Source: Intestinimonas aquisgranensis | GTDB taxonomy: Bacteria > Bacillota > Clostridia > Oscillospirales > Oscillospiraceae | Length of the DNA: 25,969 nucleotides | Assembly (NCBI GenBank): GCA_020687605.1 | Contig: JAJEQY010000051.1 | Span: 1-25,969 of the forward strand | Direction: 5' to 3' | Shown here: positions 6,547 to 17,276 of the stretch, piece by piece | Layout: each line of letters starts with the position of its first letter | Position numbering within the stretch: the first letter of the stretch is position 1 | The notes under the pieces: generated by a model | Database searches by the model: none | The model's input: only the letters and a program-made list of their open reading frames with translations | What the model was told of the DNA's origin: nothing | Translations under genes and position numbers: made by a program

Positions 6547-8781
6547 TCAGAACGGCCAGGAGGGGAACCACTTCAGGAAGCTGGAAGTATACCAGGTGGG
6601 CACCATGAGGCCGACAAGCACGGGATAAAAGGCGATATAGAGTCCCACAGCCAGGGCGGTAAGGCCGTACACCCCGTTCTTCCAGCGGCGGCTGCGTTCT
6701 ATCAGGCCGTCAAAGAGCAGGCCGATGGCCAGCACCAGAAAGAGGGTGGAGGGGAAGTAGTGGTACTCGAAGGTGGTGCGGCCGATGAACATCCAGGGCA
6801 CCAGCTGGGAGAGGTAGCCCATGACGATGAAGAGGGCCTGGGGGGAGCGGAGGGGGAAGGCCCAGCTGGCCAGGGCGCCGCCGCCCAGCCAGAGGACCAC
6901 GCCCAGAATCAGCAGCAGGATGCCGCCCACCAGCAGGGTGGTGCCGGCGTCGGGCTGGAAGGCGGCCTCGGTCCGGAGACAGGCCACCACGGCCACAGCG
7001 GCCACAGCCAGGAAGAAAATGGCCCGGGACCGCTTTCTGCGGAAGGCCTGGGCGCCGCAGGCCAGGATGGCCAGCAGGCCGGTCCAGCAGACCACCGGGT
7101 TGTTGAAGCAGCCGAAGGCGGCCTTGAGCCCCTCAGCCTTGCCGGAGGTGTTGTCCAGGTAGTAGAGGATGGGGCGGGCGTCCACGATCCACTGGTACCA
7201 CCGGGAGGAGTAGGGGTGGGAGGCGGTGACCCCCTCGTGGTAGGTGAGCATGAAGTGCTGGTTCTGGAGCATGATGTCCACCACGTTCTGGCTGTCCTTG
7301 AGGAAGAGCTCCCGCTCGCCGCTGAGGACCTGGGGCAGCTGGGTGAAGGGCCAGGTGAAAATCTCGGCCAGGATGCTCCACAGTCCGGCGTCGTTGCCCC
7401 GGGCAGCAGCATAGGGCCAGTAGGAGAGGGTGTAGATGAGGGCGGGGATGAGGACAAAGCACAGCACCGAGAAGGCCAGGGTCTTCCACAGCCAGGGCAG
7501 CTTGCCCGTGGCCTCGGCGGGCCAGTCCCTAAGCTTGGAGAAGAGGCCGATGAAATAGAGGATGGCCAGGCCCACCGCCCCGTAGATGACGGTCCACTTG
7601 CTGGCGGCGCCGATGCCCCAGAAGAGGCCGGAGAGGAAGAGGGGCAGGGCGCAGCGGCGGAACGAAGTCCCCGGGGCCAGAGTCAGCCACCGGTAGAGGA
7701 AGTAGTACATGAGGAGGATATAAAAGACCCCGTAGGTATCGATGGTGCCGATGCGGGTCTGGGTGAGGTGCATGAAGTCCACGGCGAAGAGAATGGTGCC
7801 GCAGGTGGCCACCACTCGCTTGCCGAAGAGATTTTTGAGGAAGATATAGAGGATGGGCAGCATGAGGACGCCGAAGAGGGTGCCCATGAAGCGCCAGCCG
7901 AAGGGGGTCATACCGAAGAGCAGGATGCCCAGGCTCATGGTGAGCTTGCCCAGGGGCGGGTGGGAGACCTCATAGGGATAGACACCCTCGATGTGCTCCA
8001 GGGCAGTGCGGGGGTGGTAGATCTCGTCAAAGTAGGTGGAGTTGTACCAGGTGGACAGCTCGGGCACCGTGTCCTGCTCGTCAAAGAGGGCCTCTCCGCC
8101 GGTGGTGAGGCCGGTGAGATCGATGAGGCCGTTCTCATCACAGAGGGCCAGCTCCCCCAGCTCCAGCAGGCCCTTGTCGGCCCGGCCGGTGATGCGGAGG
8201 CACTTTATGTCCTGTGGGTTGGTGGGCTCCACCGTCTGCCACTTGAAGAGGTCGTTGTACTCCTGAGGCAGGGCGTAGCTGGGATCGTAGCCCTCGGCGT
8301 CGGCCCAGTACCACACATCCTTGCCGTCCTCCTCCTTCTGCCAGAGGGTATACCAGGTCTGACCATCCTGGGAGATCTCCACATTGTAGTCTCCGGTGCC
8401 CAGGTTGGAAAAGTAGACCAGCTTGGTGAGATGGATCTCCTGGGAGAGGGTCACGGTGACGGTCTGGTCCTCCCCGAAGTCCAGGGCGGACTGGGGCGCC
8501 GAAAAGGAGCCCAGACGGAAGAAGGCCGTGGCGGCGTAGACCGCCGTGATGAGGAGCATGGGCAGCAGGTCCGCCCGTCCCACCGGGTGGCGGGGCAGGG
8601 TGAAGGAGAAGGGAGTCTGCTCCTGGAGGGCCACCCACTCCAGGCTCCCCTTCCTGGGCCGCGCGGCGGCGCAGCAGTGGGCGAAAAAGAAGAAGACCCC
8701 CGTCAGCACGGCCAGGGCGATGAGCATTCCCGGCAGACAGGGCAGGATATATTGGTCCACAATGGTTTGCAGCTGGGTCAT
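6547..8781 (-). CDS. PMT-family (GT39-like) membrane glycosyltransferase with discoidin-like insert
   Basis: A 744-residue polytopic protein related to dolichyl-phosphate-mannose protein mannosyltransferases, which transfer a sugar from a lipid phosphate to Ser/Thr of exported proteins. Helices lie near residues 12-34 and 73-90, then an extracellular beta-rich segment (about 95-215) resembling an F5/8-type C (discoidin) fold, then the PMT core: FDEIYHPRTALE with the Asp252-Glu253 pair, SHPPLGKL and about ten further helices. The C-terminal part is another helix cluster with YHYFPSTLFLVLAIGLL. The start at 8781 follows GGAGG at 6 bases; an in-frame ATG at 8865 lies upstream of the predicted transcription start and would read through a terminator hairpin. 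The neighbour upstream is a surface protein with a Thr/Ser-rich linker, a possible substrate. The donor sugar is unknown. Confidence 0.88.
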   Translation of the reverse strand: MTQLQTIVDQYILPCLPGMLIALAVLTGVFFFFAHCCAAARPRKGSLEWVALQEQTPFSFTLPRHPVGRADLLPMLLITAVYAATAFFRLGSFSAPQSALDFGEDQTVTVTLSQEIHLTKLVYFSNLGTGDYNVEISQDGQTWYTLWQKEEDGKDVWYWADAEGYDPSYALPQEYNDLFKWQTVEPTNPQDIKCLRITGRADKGLLELGELALCDENGLIDLTGLTTGGEALFDEQDTVPELSTWYNSTYFDEIYHPRTALEHIEGVYPYEVSHPPLGKLTMSLGILLFGMTPFGWRFMGTLFGVLMLPILYIFLKNLFGKRVVATCGTILFAVDFMHLTQTRIGTIDTYGVFYILLMYYFLYRWLTLAPGTSFRRCALPLFLSGLFWGIGAASKWTVIYGAVGLAILYFIGLFSKLRDWPAEATGKLPWLWKTLAFSVLCFVLIPALIYTLSYWPYAAARGNDAGLWSILAEIFTWPFTQLPQVLSGERELFLKDSQNVVDIMLQNQHFMLTYHEGVTASHPYSSRWYQWIVDARPILYYLDNTSGKAEGLKAAFGCFNNPVVCWTGLLAILACGAQAFRRKRSRAIFFLAVAAVAVVACLRTEAAFQPDAGTTLLVGGILLLILGVVLWLGGGALASWAFPLRSPQALFIVMGYLSQLVPWMFIGRTTFEYHYFPSTLFLVLAIGLLFDGLIERSRRWKNGVYGLTALAVGLYIAFYPVLVGLMVPTWYTSSFLKWFPSWPF

Positions 8782-8805
8782 GAGGCACCTCCGGCGCAAC
8801 ACAAA

Positions 8806-8839
8806 AATAGGGGGCGGGCACGCATGCCCGTCCCCTATT
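8806..8839 (-). terminator. Terminator of the SLH gene, sharing bases with the next gene's promoter
   Basis: Arms 8825-8839 and 8806-8820 pair over 15 positions with one mismatch, loop of four; on the minus strand the stem is followed by TTTTGTGTTG. It lies 45 bases past the SLH gene stop. The first bases of its 5' arm are also the last bases of the TACAAT -10 box of the glycosyltransferase promoter. Confidence 0.82.
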
Positions 8840-8865
8840 GTATTTCTTTTCCCTATGGATGTCAA
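8837..8865 (-). promoter_or_regulatory. Consensus promoter of the PMT glycosyltransferase-PHP operon
   Basis: Minus strand TTGACA (8865-8860), exactly 17 bases, TACAAT (8842-8837). Predicted start near 8830, inside the 5' arm of the terminator hairpin, about 50 bases before the coding start at 8781. Confidence 0.88.
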
Positions 8866-8883
8866 AAGATTCTTGCCGGCGGC

Positions 8884-11817
8884 TCACCGGGGCATGACAT
8901 GGAACAAAAATCCGTCGCCGCTGGGGACCAGGCCGATGTCGGCATCCTGGAAGCTGAACCCGGCCAGAGCGCCGTCGCCAGGCTTATAGTTCTGGCAGAT
9001 CATAACGGTGAGGTAGGGCACCTTCCCCTCCTGGGCCGACTCCCGGACAGAAGACGTATCCACCTGCACCGTAGTCTGGAAGGGCTGTCCCTCCACATAG
9101 GGCACCTCCGCCTTGTTGCCGCCGGGGGCCCATGCCACTACGTAGTTGTAGTACGCCTGGCTCTGGTCCAGGCAGCCGCTGATCTCCACGGTGGAGCCGT
9201 CCACTGCCCGGATCTCCAGATAGCGGCCGGAGCCGAAATCCTCACGGTAATAATCGGTGTCGTAGGGCTGGTCGGAGGCCGGACCGCTGGGGCCGGTGCC
9301 GGTACCAGGCTGCGTCTCACTCCCCGTACCGGTACCGGGCTGCGTCTCGCTCCCGGTGCCGGTGCCGGGCTGCTCCTCCGTGGTGGTACCGTCGGTAACC
9401 GTAACGGTGCAGCTGGCGGTCACGGTGCGGCCATTGGCGGTAGTGGCCGAAATGGTGATGGTATCGGTGCCCGTCTTCTCGGCGGTGTAAATGGCGTGGA
9501 GGTTATCCGTGGCCCGCAGAGAGCCGCGATAGCTCCAGATGATGGTGGGGTTGAGTCCGGCGGGGACGGTCTCCACCGTCAGGTCCAGAGTCTCCCCCAC
9601 CTTCAGGGTGGCGGAGGAGGGGGTGAGCTTCAGCCCGGTCAGGTCGGGCGCCTGGGTGACGGTGACGGCACAGGTGTCCGTATAGGTCTTGCCGCGATAG
9701 GTCATGGAGGCAGTGATGGTGGCGGTACCGGCGCTGCGGCCGGTGACGGTGCCCTCGGCATCCACATAGGCCACGGCATAGTCGCTGGAGCGGTAAGTGA
9801 TCTGGGGCTGAGTGCCGGAGACGCCGCTGCTGCTGACGGTCAGCTTTTCGCTCTTCCCGCCTGTCATCAGCTCCAGGGTGGAGGGCGTCAGTTCAAAGGA
9901 GACATCGGTGCTGCCGGTGGCCTGGTTGGCGTCCACCTGGAGGGTGTAGACCAGGAGACCCCGGTTGTTCTCGGTATAGCTCCGGCCGATCACACCAAAG
10001 TCGGCCCGGACCCAGGTAAGGGTTTCCCCGTCCACCACCACATTGCCAGTGGGCATCTGATAGTCTGCCACGGTCTGGGTGCTCCCCATCTGGCGGCCCT
10101 GGCCGTCAAAGAGGGCGTAGCTGAAGTCGCCCACCTTGCCGGCGGCATCACGGGTCTGCCACATGACCACGAAGGTGTTGTCGTTCACGGTCACCAGGCG
10201 GACATTCTCCACCCACTCGCTGCCGTCGGTGTAGTTGGTCAGCCACTGGATGTCGGCCTCGCCCTTGGGGAAACCGTCCTTGGGCACCACAGCCAGCATG
10301 GCGTTCATCCGGTCGGCCCGCCAGGAGGCGGCATCGGTCTGGGGGGCAGAGGCGCCGGCCAGCAGATAGTAGCCGTCGGAGGCGGCCAGCCCGCCCAGGG
10401 TGGCGCAGGTGGTGTTGTTACCGATGGCGCCATAGAAGGGCAGCACCTCGGCCTGGGTGCCGCTGGACTGGGAAATGGCGAAAGCACGGGGATAGGCGTC
10501 GCCCAGGTCGGCGTAGACAGGCGCGCCGTCGGCAAAGATCACGTCCTGGGCGAAGGAGTGGCTCACATGGTTGTCGGGAAATTCACTGCTGGTCTCCAGT
10601 ACCGACATGTCGGAGGTGCGGATATGGGCGGTGAAGTTGGACTGGTGGTTGATGCCATCTTCACTGGTGTAGCGCAGCCGGGCGGTATGGAGGACCAGGG
10701 TACCGTCCTCCTCCACCATGGCGGTGTTGGCGGTGGCGCGGAAGGGCTGGATGGTATAGCTCTCCCCGCCGGTGATGGAGGCAGCGCCCACCCGGTTCCA
10801 GTTCCGGTCGTATTTGACGACGCGGTAGACCTCTTTGCCGTCGTTTTCCTCCATGTTGCTCTGGCCGTAGACAGCATAGTAGCCGTCCTCGCCCACGTAG
10901 AAGCCGCCGAATATGGACAGCTCGGCGGGCAGGGTACGGATACCCTGAGAGACACCGTCCTTGGAGAAGGTCTCCACCTTGAGCTGGGCCTCCTCCACGG
11001 AGGCCACGGCATAGCCGCCGTCGGCGCCGGGGATCAGCCACAGGGCGGTGTTCTCCAGGTAGACGGAGCTGGTGGCCATCACGGTGGCCTGGCTCTGGAG
11101 GAGGGTCATCCCGGCTCCTGCCAGCTGCTCACTTCGGAGGGCGGTGGCCGAGGTGAAGGCCCGGTCCACCATAACGGCGGCCTCGTTCCAAGTAATGGTG
11201 CCCTTGGGGTTGAACCGCCCCATCTCGTCTCCCTCCATAATGCCCATGGCAGAAGCCTGGTCCACATAGGCGGCGGCCCAGGAGCTGATGGAGGCAACGT
11301 CGGTGAAGGTCTTGGCCGTACCCCTCTGGGCCACGGAGCCCTCCAGCACCGACTCCTCCAGGAAGTCGATGGCTGAGCACATCATTTTGGCCGCCTGCTC
11401 CCGGGTGAGGAGGGCCTCGGTGTCCGCCCGGCGCTGTCCGTTCACCAGGGCGCCCTCAGTAATACCGTAGGCGGCGGCGTAATACATGCCGTTCTTTCCA
11501 CCGAGGTTGTACTCGTTCACCGTGTCGGCGATGTCGGTAAAATAGCCGCTCTCCTTGGCGGGGACAGCAGCAAAACTGGAGGGAGTCATCTCCTTCTGGA
11601 CCAGGTTCACCAGAAGCTGGCAGAAGTCGCCCCGGCGGATGGGATCGGTCGTGGCAACTTCGGTATTGAGTCCCTCCAGAACTCCGTTTTCCTCCAGATG
11701 GGTCAGCTGTGTCGCCGACCAGGCGGGAGGCGTATCGGAAAAGGCGCCAGCGGACAGTCCGCCGGTGAGCAGCGCCGTTCCGATGCATCCGGCCGCCAGG
11801 ATCTGTTTCCAATTCAT
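8884..11817 (-). CDS. Secreted SLH-domain / BIG2 surface protein
   Basis: A 977-residue exported protein. A signal peptide covers residues 1-25 (MNWKQ, hydrophobic core, cleavage probably after SAGA). Three S-layer homology repeats follow (about 25-75, 85-145, 160-215; GYFTDIAD, FTDVASISSWAAAYVDQA, GRFNPKGTITWNEAAVM), which usually bind pyruvylated wall polymers. Residues 240-635 are beta-rich and may be a propeller-like sensor or adhesin region I do not recognise. Two BIG2 Ig-like domains lie at about 641-725 and 728-815, then a Thr/Gly/Pro/Glu repeat linker (815-845) and a C-terminal domain of about 130 residues. No LPXTG motif is present. The start at 11817 has GAGGAG upstream and lies after the predicted transcription start; an ATG at 11868 lies before it. 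Ligand and function unknown. Confidence 0.9.
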   Translation of the reverse strand: MNWKQILAAGCIGTALLTGGLSAGAFSDTPPAWSATQLTHLEENGVLEGLNTEVATTDPIRRGDFCQLLVNLVQKEMTPSSFAAVPAKESGYFTDIADTVNEYNLGGKNGMYYAAAYGITEGALVNGQRRADTEALLTREQAAKMMCSAIDFLEESVLEGSVAQRGTAKTFTDVASISSWAAAYVDQASAMGIMEGDEMGRFNPKGTITWNEAAVMVDRAFTSATALRSEQLAGAGMTLLQSQATVMATSSVYLENTALWLIPGADGGYAVASVEEAQLKVETFSKDGVSQGIRTLPAELSIFGGFYVGEDGYYAVYGQSNMEENDGKEVYRVVKYDRNWNRVGAASITGGESYTIQPFRATANTAMVEEDGTLVLHTARLRYTSEDGINHQSNFTAHIRTSDMSVLETSSEFPDNHVSHSFAQDVIFADGAPVYADLGDAYPRAFAISQSSGTQAEVLPFYGAIGNNTTCATLGGLAASDGYYLLAGASAPQTDAASWRADRMNAMLAVVPKDGFPKGEADIQWLTNYTDGSEWVENVRLVTVNDNTFVVMWQTRDAAGKVGDFSYALFDGQGRQMGSTQTVADYQMPTGNVVVDGETLTWVRADFGVIGRSYTENNRGLLVYTLQVDANQATGSTDVSFELTPSTLELMTGGKSEKLTVSSSGVSGTQPQITYRSSDYAVAYVDAEGTVTGRSAGTATITASMTYRGKTYTDTCAVTVTQAPDLTGLKLTPSSATLKVGETLDLTVETVPAGLNPTIIWSYRGSLRATDNLHAIYTAEKTGTDTITISATTANGRTVTASCTVTVTDGTTTEEQPGTGTGSETQPGTGTGSETQPGTGTGPSGPASDQPYDTDYYREDFGSGRYLEIRAVDGSTVEISGCLDQSQAYYNYVVAWAPGGNKAEVPYVEGQPFQTTVQVDTSSVRESAQEGKVPYLTVMICQNYKPGDGALAGFSFQDADIGLVPSGDGFLFHVMPR
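9295..9384 (-). repeat. 30-bp tandem repeat coding a TQPGTGTGSE-type linker
   Basis: About 2.7 copies of a 30-bp unit encode repeated TQPGTGTGSE between the second BIG2 domain and the C-terminal domain of the SLH protein. Unit copies differ at a few third positions. It is likely a flexible linker and could vary in copy number between strains. Confidence 0.8.
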
Positions 11818-11868
11818 TGCAGACAAACTCCTCTCTGTTTCGCGCCTAAAAACGCGTTTCTCACCCAC

Positions 11869-11897
11869 AGTATAGCCCCCTCCTCATCAGAAGTCCA
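11869..11897 (-). promoter_or_regulatory. Probable promoter of the SLH protein gene
   Basis: Minus strand TGGACT (11897-11892), 17 bases, TATACT (11874-11869). Predicted start near 11862, giving a leader of about 45 bases before the ATG at 11817. Confidence 0.6.
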
Positions 11898-11912
11898 CCC
11901 CCTGGGACAAAA

Positions 11913-11942
11913 CAACCCCGGTCCCACAGGGGACCGGGGTTG
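11913..11942 (-). terminator. Terminator of the heat-shock operon
   Basis: CAACCCCGGTCCC (11913-11925) pairs with GGGACCGGGGTTG (11930-11942), 13 perfect pairs, loop of four; on the minus strand TTTTG follows. It lies 9 bases past the dnaJ stop. Confidence 0.85.
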
Positions 11943-11950
11943 GAAAGGAT

Positions 11951-13117
<1,167 letters not shown>

Positions 13118-13144
13118 TGGTTCTCACCTCTTTACGCGGAAAGG

Positions 13145-13165
13145 GGCGGGGTCTCCGACCCCGCC
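13145..13165 (-). other. Intercistronic hairpin between dnaK and dnaJ
   Basis: GGCGGGGTC (13145-13153), loop TCC, GACCCCGCC (13157-13165): 9 perfect pairs. No U-tract follows on the minus strand (CCTTTCC), so it is more likely an RNA processing or stability element than a full terminator. It lies close upstream of the dnaJ ribosome binding site. Confidence 0.6.
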
Positions 13166-13223
13166 TGCACTTTCCATGGGCGCCGGGTTGACCGCCGGAG
13201 CCCTTTCTGAATTCAAAAGGATC

Positions 13224-15086
<1,863 letters not shown>

Positions 15087-15416
15087 AAACGATTCCTCCA
15101 ATATATTGAAAACTTATTTTTAACAAACAATAGATGGGTGTCAGATTGTCACGCTGCGCGCCCTCCGCGACGGCGTCTAAGCCCTGCGACTCTGCAAGCC
15201 GTCCTCCGGGCCTTGCGGCCCTGCGGTCCGTTTGCATCGCTCCGGTCTTAGCCGCCTGCTCCCGGGCGCTCCGCGCTTCCGGTGTCACGCTGCGGCGGCT
15301 GCGCGACGCGCGGCTTCCCTCCGACTCGGACTCGAAACAGGTCCGCTCCGCGGCCCCTGGTTTCTCGCCCTCGCTCCGGTCCATCCGCGCTGCTCCGCAC
15401 GCCTCCGCGCTTCTTG
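15087..15416. other. 330-bp gene-free GC-rich stretch between grpE and dnaK
   Basis: The 45 bases next to dnaK are AT-rich. The rest (about 15140-15416) is very GC-rich, with many CTCCG/GCGC words and a 12-base direct repeat TGTCACGCTGCG at 15147-15158 and 15283-15294. I see no coding signal with a ribosome binding site on either strand, no U-tract terminator and no convincing promoter. It looks like an inserted or decayed repeat-type element, but this is inference. Confidence 0.6.
15147..15294 (+). repeat. 12-bp direct repeat pair in the grpE-dnaK gap
   Basis: TGTCACGCTGCG occurs at 15147-15158 and again at 15283-15294, 136 bases apart. The bases between hold no gene. The pair may mark ends or sub-units of a repeat element. 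Confidence 0.55.
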
Positions 15417-15977
15417 CTAATTCGCAACTTTCACCATGGCGAACCGGATGACCTTCTCGCCCAGCTTGAAGCCGGCCTGGAAGACGTCCACCACGGTGTT
15501 TTCCCCGGCGTTTTCGTCCTCCACGTGCATGACGGCGTTGTGGAGGGCGGGGTCGAAGGTCTCGCCCAGGGCGGGGATCTCCTCCACGCCCAGCTTGGAG
15601 AGGATCTCCTTCAGGCCGGTCATGGTCATTTCCACGCCCTTCTTGTACGCCTCGTCGGCGGTCTCCTGCTTGAGGGCCCGCTCCAGATTGTCGTACACGG
15701 GCAGGAAGGCGGCCACGGCGTCGCTCTTGGCGCCCTGGTAAATGCCATCCTTCTCCTTCTGGGAGCGCTTGCGGAAATTGTCGTATTCGGCGGCCAGGCG
15801 GAGGTACTGCTCCTCCTTTTCGTCCATCTGCTTCCGCAGCTTTTCCAGCTCTTCCAGCAGCGGATCGGCCGCCGCCTCCTGCTGGGGAGCGGCCTGGGGC
15901 TCGGTCTGGGCCTGGGTCTCCTCCACGGGGACCTCCTCCACGGCCGGGTCCTGCTGTTTCTTTTCCTGCTTGCTCAA
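15417..15977 (-). CDS. grpE: GrpE, nucleotide exchange factor of DnaK
   Basis: A 186-residue protein that releases ADP from DnaK. The first 45 residues are a Gln/Glu/Ala-rich disordered segment; a long coiled-coil helix follows (about residues 45-100, LLEELEKLRKQMDEKEEQYL, AEYDNFRKRSQKEKD), then the beta-wing with LPVYDNLERAL, ETFDPALHNAVMHVED and VVDVFQAGFKLGEKVIR, the GrpE signature region. The start is a TTG at 15977, chosen because AGGAGGT lies 6 bases upstream and the downstream sequence SKQEKK is typical; the nearest in-frame ATG (16046) would overlap the hrcA coding end and has no ribosome binding site. It is second in the operon, 25 bases after hrcA. The stop is TAG. Confidence 0.95.
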   Translation of the reverse strand: MSKQEKKQQDPAVEEVPVEETQAQTEPQAAPQQEAAADPLLEELEKLRKQMDEKEEQYLRLAAEYDNFRKRSQKEKDGIYQGAKSDAVAAFLPVYDNLERALKQETADEAYKKGVEMTMTGLKEILSKLGVEEIPALGETFDPALHNAVMHVEDENAGENTVVDVFQAGFKLGEKVIRFAMVKVAN

Positions 15978-16002
15978 GCGATTACCTCCTAAGTGGATCG
16001 TC

Positions 16003-17055
16003 CTACTTCTCCGGTTCCTCCCCCGGCGGCAGGCTGCTCTGTTCAAAGAGGCGGCTCAGGCCGGCGGCGAAATAGGAGAGACGGGCGGTGATCTTTGCGT
16101 AATCCATCCGGGTGGGACCCACCACACCGATGACGCCTCGCATGCCGTCGCCGATGTCGTAGCTGGCCACCACCACACTGGTGTCTTTCAGGGCATCGGC
16201 CACGTTCTCCGGGCCGATGAGGATTTCCATGGGGTCCCCCTGGGGCACCGGGAAGCGGGCAGCGTCCTGATCCTCGCTGAGGTAGCTCATGAGGGGGGCG
16301 GCCCGGTCCAGGCTCCGGTACTCCGGGTGGGAGAGGAGACTGGCGATGCCGGCGGTGTGGACCCGGCGCTGCTCCAGACTCTCCAGCACATCCATGGCGA
16401 AGGAAACCACCAAACTGATGAGGCCGTAGGCCTCGCCTGCCGCGTGGGAGGCCACCCGCATGAGCTCGGGGGTGATCTCGTCCAGGGTCAGGCCGGTGAA
16501 GGTGGTATTCAGCAATGTGTTCAGAAGCTGGAGCTGGGCCTCGCTCAGGTCGGAGGGAAGCCGCACCAGACGGTTGCGGACCACATTGGTGTCCGTCATC
16601 ACCACAATAATAAAGGAGTCACTGGAGACCATCAGCAAATCGAAGCGCTGGATGGTCACCCGGCTGGACCCGGCGGCCAGGGCGAAGGCGGGGTACTGGG
16701 TGAGCTGTGAGATCACCCGGCCGGCCTGGTCGATGACCTGGTCCAGCTCCCGCATCTTCAGGTGCAGGGCCTCGTTGAGCTTCCTGGTCTCCTGTACCGA
16801 CAGGCGGTAGTCCTCCATGAGCTCGTTGACGTACACCCGGTAGCCCCCCGGCGAGGGGATGCGTCCGGCGGAGGTGTGGGGCTGCTCCAGCAGGCCCAGG
16901 GCCTCCAGATCGGCCATCTCGTTGCGGATGGTGGCCGAGGACACGTTGAGTCCCGGCGTGGCGGCGATGACCTTGGAGCCCACCGGCTCCGCCGTCTGGA
17001 TATAATTTTCGATGATGGCGCGGAGGATCTTTTTCTTCCGTTCTGTCAGATCCAT
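16003..17055 (-). CDS. hrcA: HrcA, heat-inducible repressor of class I heat-shock genes
   Basis: A 350-residue transcription repressor that binds the CIRCE operator when GroEL keeps it folded. The N-terminal winged helix is at residues 1-75 (LTERKKKILRAIIENYI, then VSSATIRNEMADLEALGLLE and HTSAGRIPSPGGYRVYV, a HrcA hallmark); the central GAF-like dimerisation part and the C-terminal region with IGDGMRGVIGVVGPTRMDYAKI follow. The length is normal for the family. AAGGTGAG lies about 5 bases before the ATG at 17055. It is the first gene of the operon, directly behind a perfect CIRCE site, so it represses itself and grpE-dnaK-dnaJ. Confidence 0.97.
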   Translation of the reverse strand: MDLTERKKKILRAIIENYIQTAEPVGSKVIAATPGLNVSSATIRNEMADLEALGLLEQPHTSAGRIPSPGGYRVYVNELMEDYRLSVQETRKLNEALHLKMRELDQVIDQAGRVISQLTQYPAFALAAGSSRVTIQRFDLLMVSSDSFIIVVMTDTNVVRNRLVRLPSDLSEAQLQLLNTLLNTTFTGLTLDEITPELMRVASHAAGEAYGLISLVVSFAMDVLESLEQRRVHTAGIASLLSHPEYRSLDRAAPLMSYLSEDQDAARFPVPQGDPMEILIGPENVADALKDTSVVVASYDIGDGMRGVIGVVGPTRMDYAKITARLSYFAAGLSRLFEQSSLPPGEEPEK

Positions 17056-17081
17056 CCCCGCTCACCTTCTTCTCTGTGGTT

Positions 17082-17108
17082 TTAGCACTCATTCTCCCTG
17101 AGTGCTAA
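17082..17108. promoter_or_regulatory. CIRCE operator (HrcA binding site)
   Basis: TTAGCACTC (17082-17090), nine bases ATTCTCCCT, GAGTGCTAA (17100-17108): an exact match to the classical 9-9-9 inverted repeat. It overlaps the predicted transcription start of the operon and will also be in the 5' leader RNA. Confidence 0.98.
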
Positions 17109-17112
17109 TGTA

Positions 17113-17141
17113 AATCTACCACCACCCCGGTTAAAAGTCAA
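17113..17141 (-). promoter_or_regulatory. Sigma-A promoter of the hrcA-grpE-dnaK-dnaJ operon
   Basis: Minus strand TTGACT (17141-17136), 17 bases, TAGATT (17118-17113). The predicted start (about 17106) falls in the CIRCE arm, the usual layout for HrcA repression. Confidence 0.85.
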
Positions 17142-17220
17142 TAGGGTAGGTTGTAAATTAAATGTGAACGGTTTCACCCCGGTAATTTTTGTTTTCCGGC
17201 CTTGCACACCCGTTGTCCGA

Positions 17221-17249
17221 TTGCCAAAGGGAGACAGATGTGGTAGGAT
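17221..17249 (+). promoter_or_regulatory. Promoter of the GNAT acetyltransferase gene
   Basis: TTGCCA (17221-17226), 17 bases, TAGGAT (17244-17249), with an extended -10 TGG just before. The predicted start near 17256 is about 20 bases before the ATG. Confidence 0.75.
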
Positions 17250-17276
17250 GATGGAAACGAAAGAGGAGGGGCTGTC

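Noticed and set aside
5686..11376. A 1,896-codon open frame on the plus strand, and similar long frames opposite most genes
   Set aside because: It runs antisense across the PHP, PMT and SLH genes, has Gly/Val/His/Leu/Gln-rich shadow composition, no ribosome binding site and no domain pattern. High GC content removes stop codons in such frames.
8884..11817. Lipoprotein signal in the SLH protein (LAAGC at residues 7-11)
   Set aside because: The cysteine comes after only ten residues, before the hydrophobic core is complete; a standard signal peptidase I site after SAGA fits better.
15098..15126. A promoter for dnaK in the AT-rich 45 bases before it
   Set aside because: The only -10-like TATATT directly touches the GGAGG ribosome binding site, so a transcript starting there would lack it; -35 matches have wrong spacing.
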